Assembly: GCF_000160855.1 (NCBI RefSeq)
Contig: NZ_GG700753.1
Location: 134,813-144,950, forward strand
Direction of reading: 5' to 3'
Length of the DNA: 10,138 nt
Source: Lactobacillus helveticus DSM 20075 = CGMCC 1.1877
Lineage (GTDB): Bacteria > Bacillota > Bacilli > Lactobacillales > Lactobacillaceae
Shown here piece after piece: positions 8,339 to 10,138 of this stretch. Under the pieces are notes generated by a model that saw nothing but the letters and a program-made list of their open reading frames with translations, had not been told where the DNA came from and searched no databases. Numbering within the stretch: the first letter of the stretch is position 1; each line of letters opens with the position of its first letter. The position numbers were made by a program, and so were the translations under genes.

Positions 8339-9091
8339 TTATTTAAAAAAATCGCTTACTGGAGCAAAAGTTTTACGGTGAATCGGTGTTGGACCATACT
8401 TCTTCAATGCATCAATATGCTCCTTGGTACCATAACCCGCATTTCTAGGAAAACCGTATTGTGGATAAATTTTATCATAATCATCCATCAATTTATCCCG
8501 AAATACCTTAGCAACAATAGAAGCAGCCGCAATAGAATTTGATTTAGCATCCCCCTTGATCAACTCAATCTGCGGCAAATCTACTGGTACATTCATGGCA
8601 TCAACTAAAAGTGCATTCGGCTTAACATCAAGAGCTTTAACCGCTTGTGCCATTGCCTGACGGTCTGCCTCATAAATATTGATTTGGTCGATTACTGCTG
8701 CACTTTTAACACCAATTCCAACGCTAACAGCTTCCGATAAAATCTTGGGATAAAGCTGCAATCTTTTTTCTGGACTCAATTTTTTAGAATCATTTACTTC
8801 TAATAAATCAAAATTGTGATCAATAATTACGGCAGCTGTGACCACTGGTCCTGCTAAGGGTCCACGACCAACTTCATCAACACCGGCAACCAGTTCGTCT
8901 TTTTGCCAAAATTGCTTTTCGTATGAAAAGCGCTCTAAAAAGGCTTGTTTCTTCGCTAGTAGCTTAGCTTGCTTTTTCCGATAGCTAATGATCAATTTCT
9001 GTACGCCAACGCGAGGATCTTTTTCTAATTCTGCTAATTGATCCTCAGTTACATCAGTCGATAATAATTCTTTTACTTCTTTAATCGTCAT
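8339..9091 (-). CDS. rnhB: Ribonuclease HII
   Basis: The enzyme cuts the RNA strand of RNA-DNA hybrids and removes single ribonucleotides misincorporated into DNA. The 250 residues include an N-terminal extension of about 65 residues before the catalytic core, as in the Bacillus enzyme (about 255). The four acidic catalytic residues are visible: Asp72 and Glu73 ([13 protein letters not shown]), Asp164 (LLVDAM) and Asp181 ([18 protein letters not shown]). The C-terminal [23 protein letters not shown] block is typical of the family (split: [10 protein letters not shown] at 220-229, PTPIHRKTF at 234-242). The ATG at 9089-9091 lies inside the end of rbgA (11-nt overlap) with only a weak TAGG upstream, so its translation probably depends on ribosomes finishing rbgA. 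Confidence 0.96.
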   Translation of the reverse strand: MTIKEVKELLSTDVTEDQLAELEKDPRVGVQKLIISYRKKQAKLLAKKQAFLERFSYEKQFWQKDELVAGVDEVGRGPLAGPVVTAAVIIDHNFDLLEVNDSKKLSPEKRLQLYPKILSEAVSVGIGVKSAAVIDQINIYEADRQAMAQAVKALDVKPNALLVDAMNVPVDLPQIELIKGDAKSNSIAAASIVAKVFRDKLMDDYDKIYPQYGFPRNAGYGTKEHIDALKKYGPTPIHRKTFAPVSDFFK

Positions 9092-9932
9092 TGCTTGGCC
9101 TATCTAACGTAATTCTTCCAATTGCTCCCTTACGTAATCGCTGCAACATAAACAATGAAAATCTATCGTAGTCATCGCGCATACCATATTTTTCAGTCAT
9201 TGCTAAAAGAATATCCGGATCTGACAGATTTTCAATATCTGCGCTATTTAATTTAGAGAATTTAGTCAAATCTTTCAAATAATGCTGGCGCAAATTTTCT
9301 AGTACGTATAAAGCTACATCATCAGCATGAAATACACTATCTTTAATCGCACCAAAAGCAGCTAATTTATAGCCTACTTCTTGATCTGAAAACTTAGGCC
9401 ATAAAATACCTGGTGTATCCAAAACTTGGATATTGTTGCTAGTTCTAAGCCATCTTTGACCCTTAGTTACGCCTGGCTTATTACCGACTTCAGCCACATT
9501 ACGGCCGACCAAACGGTTAATAATAGTGGATTTCCCGCAGTTAGGGATACCTGCAAGAGCTATTCTAATCGTAGGATTTGAAGCACCTCTTGCCTCTAAC
9601 TTCTTAGTTTTTTCTGCAGCGGCTTTTTTAACCATTGAAATTAATTTCTGCATATTGGTATTATGCAGTGAATCAATCGCCAAAACATATTTACCTGGTC
9701 CACTTAATTTAGCTGACCAATTTTTAGTTAAAACAGGATCAGCTAAATCGGCTTTATTCAAAATAATAATGTGAGGCTTGTTGCCAACCAAATCTTCTAT
9801 CATTGGATTTCTAGAAGATTCGGGGATTCTAGCATCAAGTACTTCAACCAAAACATCGATCAAGCCTAATTTGTCTTCGAGCTGATTTCGAGCCTTATTC
9901 ATGTGACCCGGATACCATTGAATTGTTGCCAT
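9081..9932 (-). CDS. rbgA: RbgA (YlqF), 50S ribosome-assembly GTPase
   Basis: This is a circularly permuted GTPase that acts late in assembly of the large ribosomal subunit. Its 283 residues are the family's usual size. The N-terminal [10 protein letters not shown] at 6-15 carries the conserved His10, equivalent to the catalytic His9 of the Bacillus protein. The G motifs appear in permuted order: G4 NKAD at 59-62, G1 GIPNCGKST at 128-136, G2 region PGVT at 153-156 and G3 DTPG at 172-175. The C-terminal RNA-binding region ends with [11 protein letters not shown]. The P-loop has Cys where Val is usual (GIPNVGKST). The ATG at 9930-9932 follows a purine-rich AAGAGA element and lies 23 nt after the upstream stop. 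Its end overlaps rnhB by 11 nt. Confidence 0.96.
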   Translation of the reverse strand: MATIQWYPGHMNKARNQLEDKLGLIDVLVEVLDARIPESSRNPMIEDLVGNKPHIIILNKADLADPVLTKNWSAKLSGPGKYVLAIDSLHNTNMQKLISMVKKAAAEKTKKLEARGASNPTIRIALAGIPNCGKSTIINRLVGRNVAEVGNKPGVTKGQRWLRTSNNIQVLDTPGILWPKFSDQEVGYKLAAFGAIKDSVFHADDVALYVLENLRQHYLKDLTKFSKLNSADIENLSDPDILLAMTEKYGMRDDYDRFSLFMLQRLRKGAIGRITLDRPSNDD

Positions 9933-9955
9933 ATTATCTCTTCTTTCTTTTTATA

Positions 9956-10138
9956 CTATTCTTCATCACCTAAGAAAATTACTTCCGCAATCAAAATTTC
10001 TCGATATAAAACCAGAAAGCCGTGTCGATACTCTTGTTCCTGCTGAGCAATTTTACCTAAATAATTTCGTTCTTGTCTAAAAGCATAACGATAAACTTCT
10101 GCTCTAAACTCTTTTTGATCATCTGTTAATTCTTTTTG
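9956..10138 (-). CDS. C-terminal fragment of an unrecognised protein
   Basis: An open frame enters from the right edge and stops at TAG (9956-9958), giving 60 residues with no in-frame ATG, so the start lies outside the window. It ends EVIFLGDEE. The visible part is charged and glutamine/glutamate-rich (QKELTDDQKEFRAE, then RQERNYLGKIAQQEQEYR, then a more hydrophobic FLVLYREILIAEVIFLG) and reads as mostly helical. I do not recognise the family. It is on the same strand as rbgA and only 23 nt upstream, so it is probably co-transcribed. The even codon pattern and absence of stops for 60 codons make a real gene likely, but the function is unknown. Confidence 0.6.
   Translation of the reverse strand, partial: QKELTDDQKEFRAEVYRYAFRQERNYLGKIAQQEQEYRHGFLVLYREILIAEVIFLGDEE

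Noticed and set aside
9526..9774. Plus-strand open frame of 82 codons
   Set aside because: It lies antisense to the RbgA GTPase motifs and has no independent support.
1..10138. Novel defence, mobile or secretion system
   Set aside because: Every complete gene falls in a well-known housekeeping family in conserved order. There are no transposase or phage genes, CRISPR repeats, tRNA genes or attachment sites; XerC is the chromosomal type by context.

Overview
The window is A+T-rich and has one dense run of minus-strand genes. The gene order (unknown gene, rbgA, rnhB, dprA, topA, trmFO, xerC, hslV, hslU) and the protein sequences point to a low-GC Firmicute. The best fit is a Lactobacillus of the L. 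acidophilus/delbrueckii type. The species cannot be fixed from the sequence alone.

Read in the direction of transcription (right to left), the window opens with the last 60 codons of an unrecognised protein (10138-9956). It continues with the 50S-assembly GTPase RbgA, RNase HII, DprA, DNA topoisomerase I, the folate-dependent tRNA m5U54 methyltransferase TrmFO, the tyrosine recombinase XerC, and the two-part protease HslV/HslU. Spacing is tight. rbgA and rnhB overlap by 11 nt, trmFO and xerC share one base (TAATG), and the hslV and hslU ribosome binding sites sit on the preceding stop codons. The one longer gap next to a strong ribosome binding site, 71 nt before topA, may hold a secondary promoter. 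The run ends after hslU with a clear rho-independent terminator (1010-1037). Beyond it, a separate transcription unit on the same strand begins: a LacX-type aldose 1-epimerase whose last codons lie off the left edge. Its promoter region carries a perfect 17-bp palindrome with a spaced half-site copy, which looks like an operator.

Functionally this is a housekeeping cluster: ribosome maturation, RNA-DNA hybrid removal, DNA uptake and recombination, supercoiling control, tRNA modification, chromosome dimer resolution and protein quality control. I see no mobile element, CRISPR array, RNA gene or defence system. I do not see an undescribed system here. The observations most worth checking are the operator-like palindrome, the unknown fragment at the right edge, the absence of codY and sucCD from a neighbourhood that has them in Bacillus, and the correct HslV start. 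No gene-free stretch exceeds 300 bases; the longest is 899-1050 (152 nt), which holds the terminator and promoter region.
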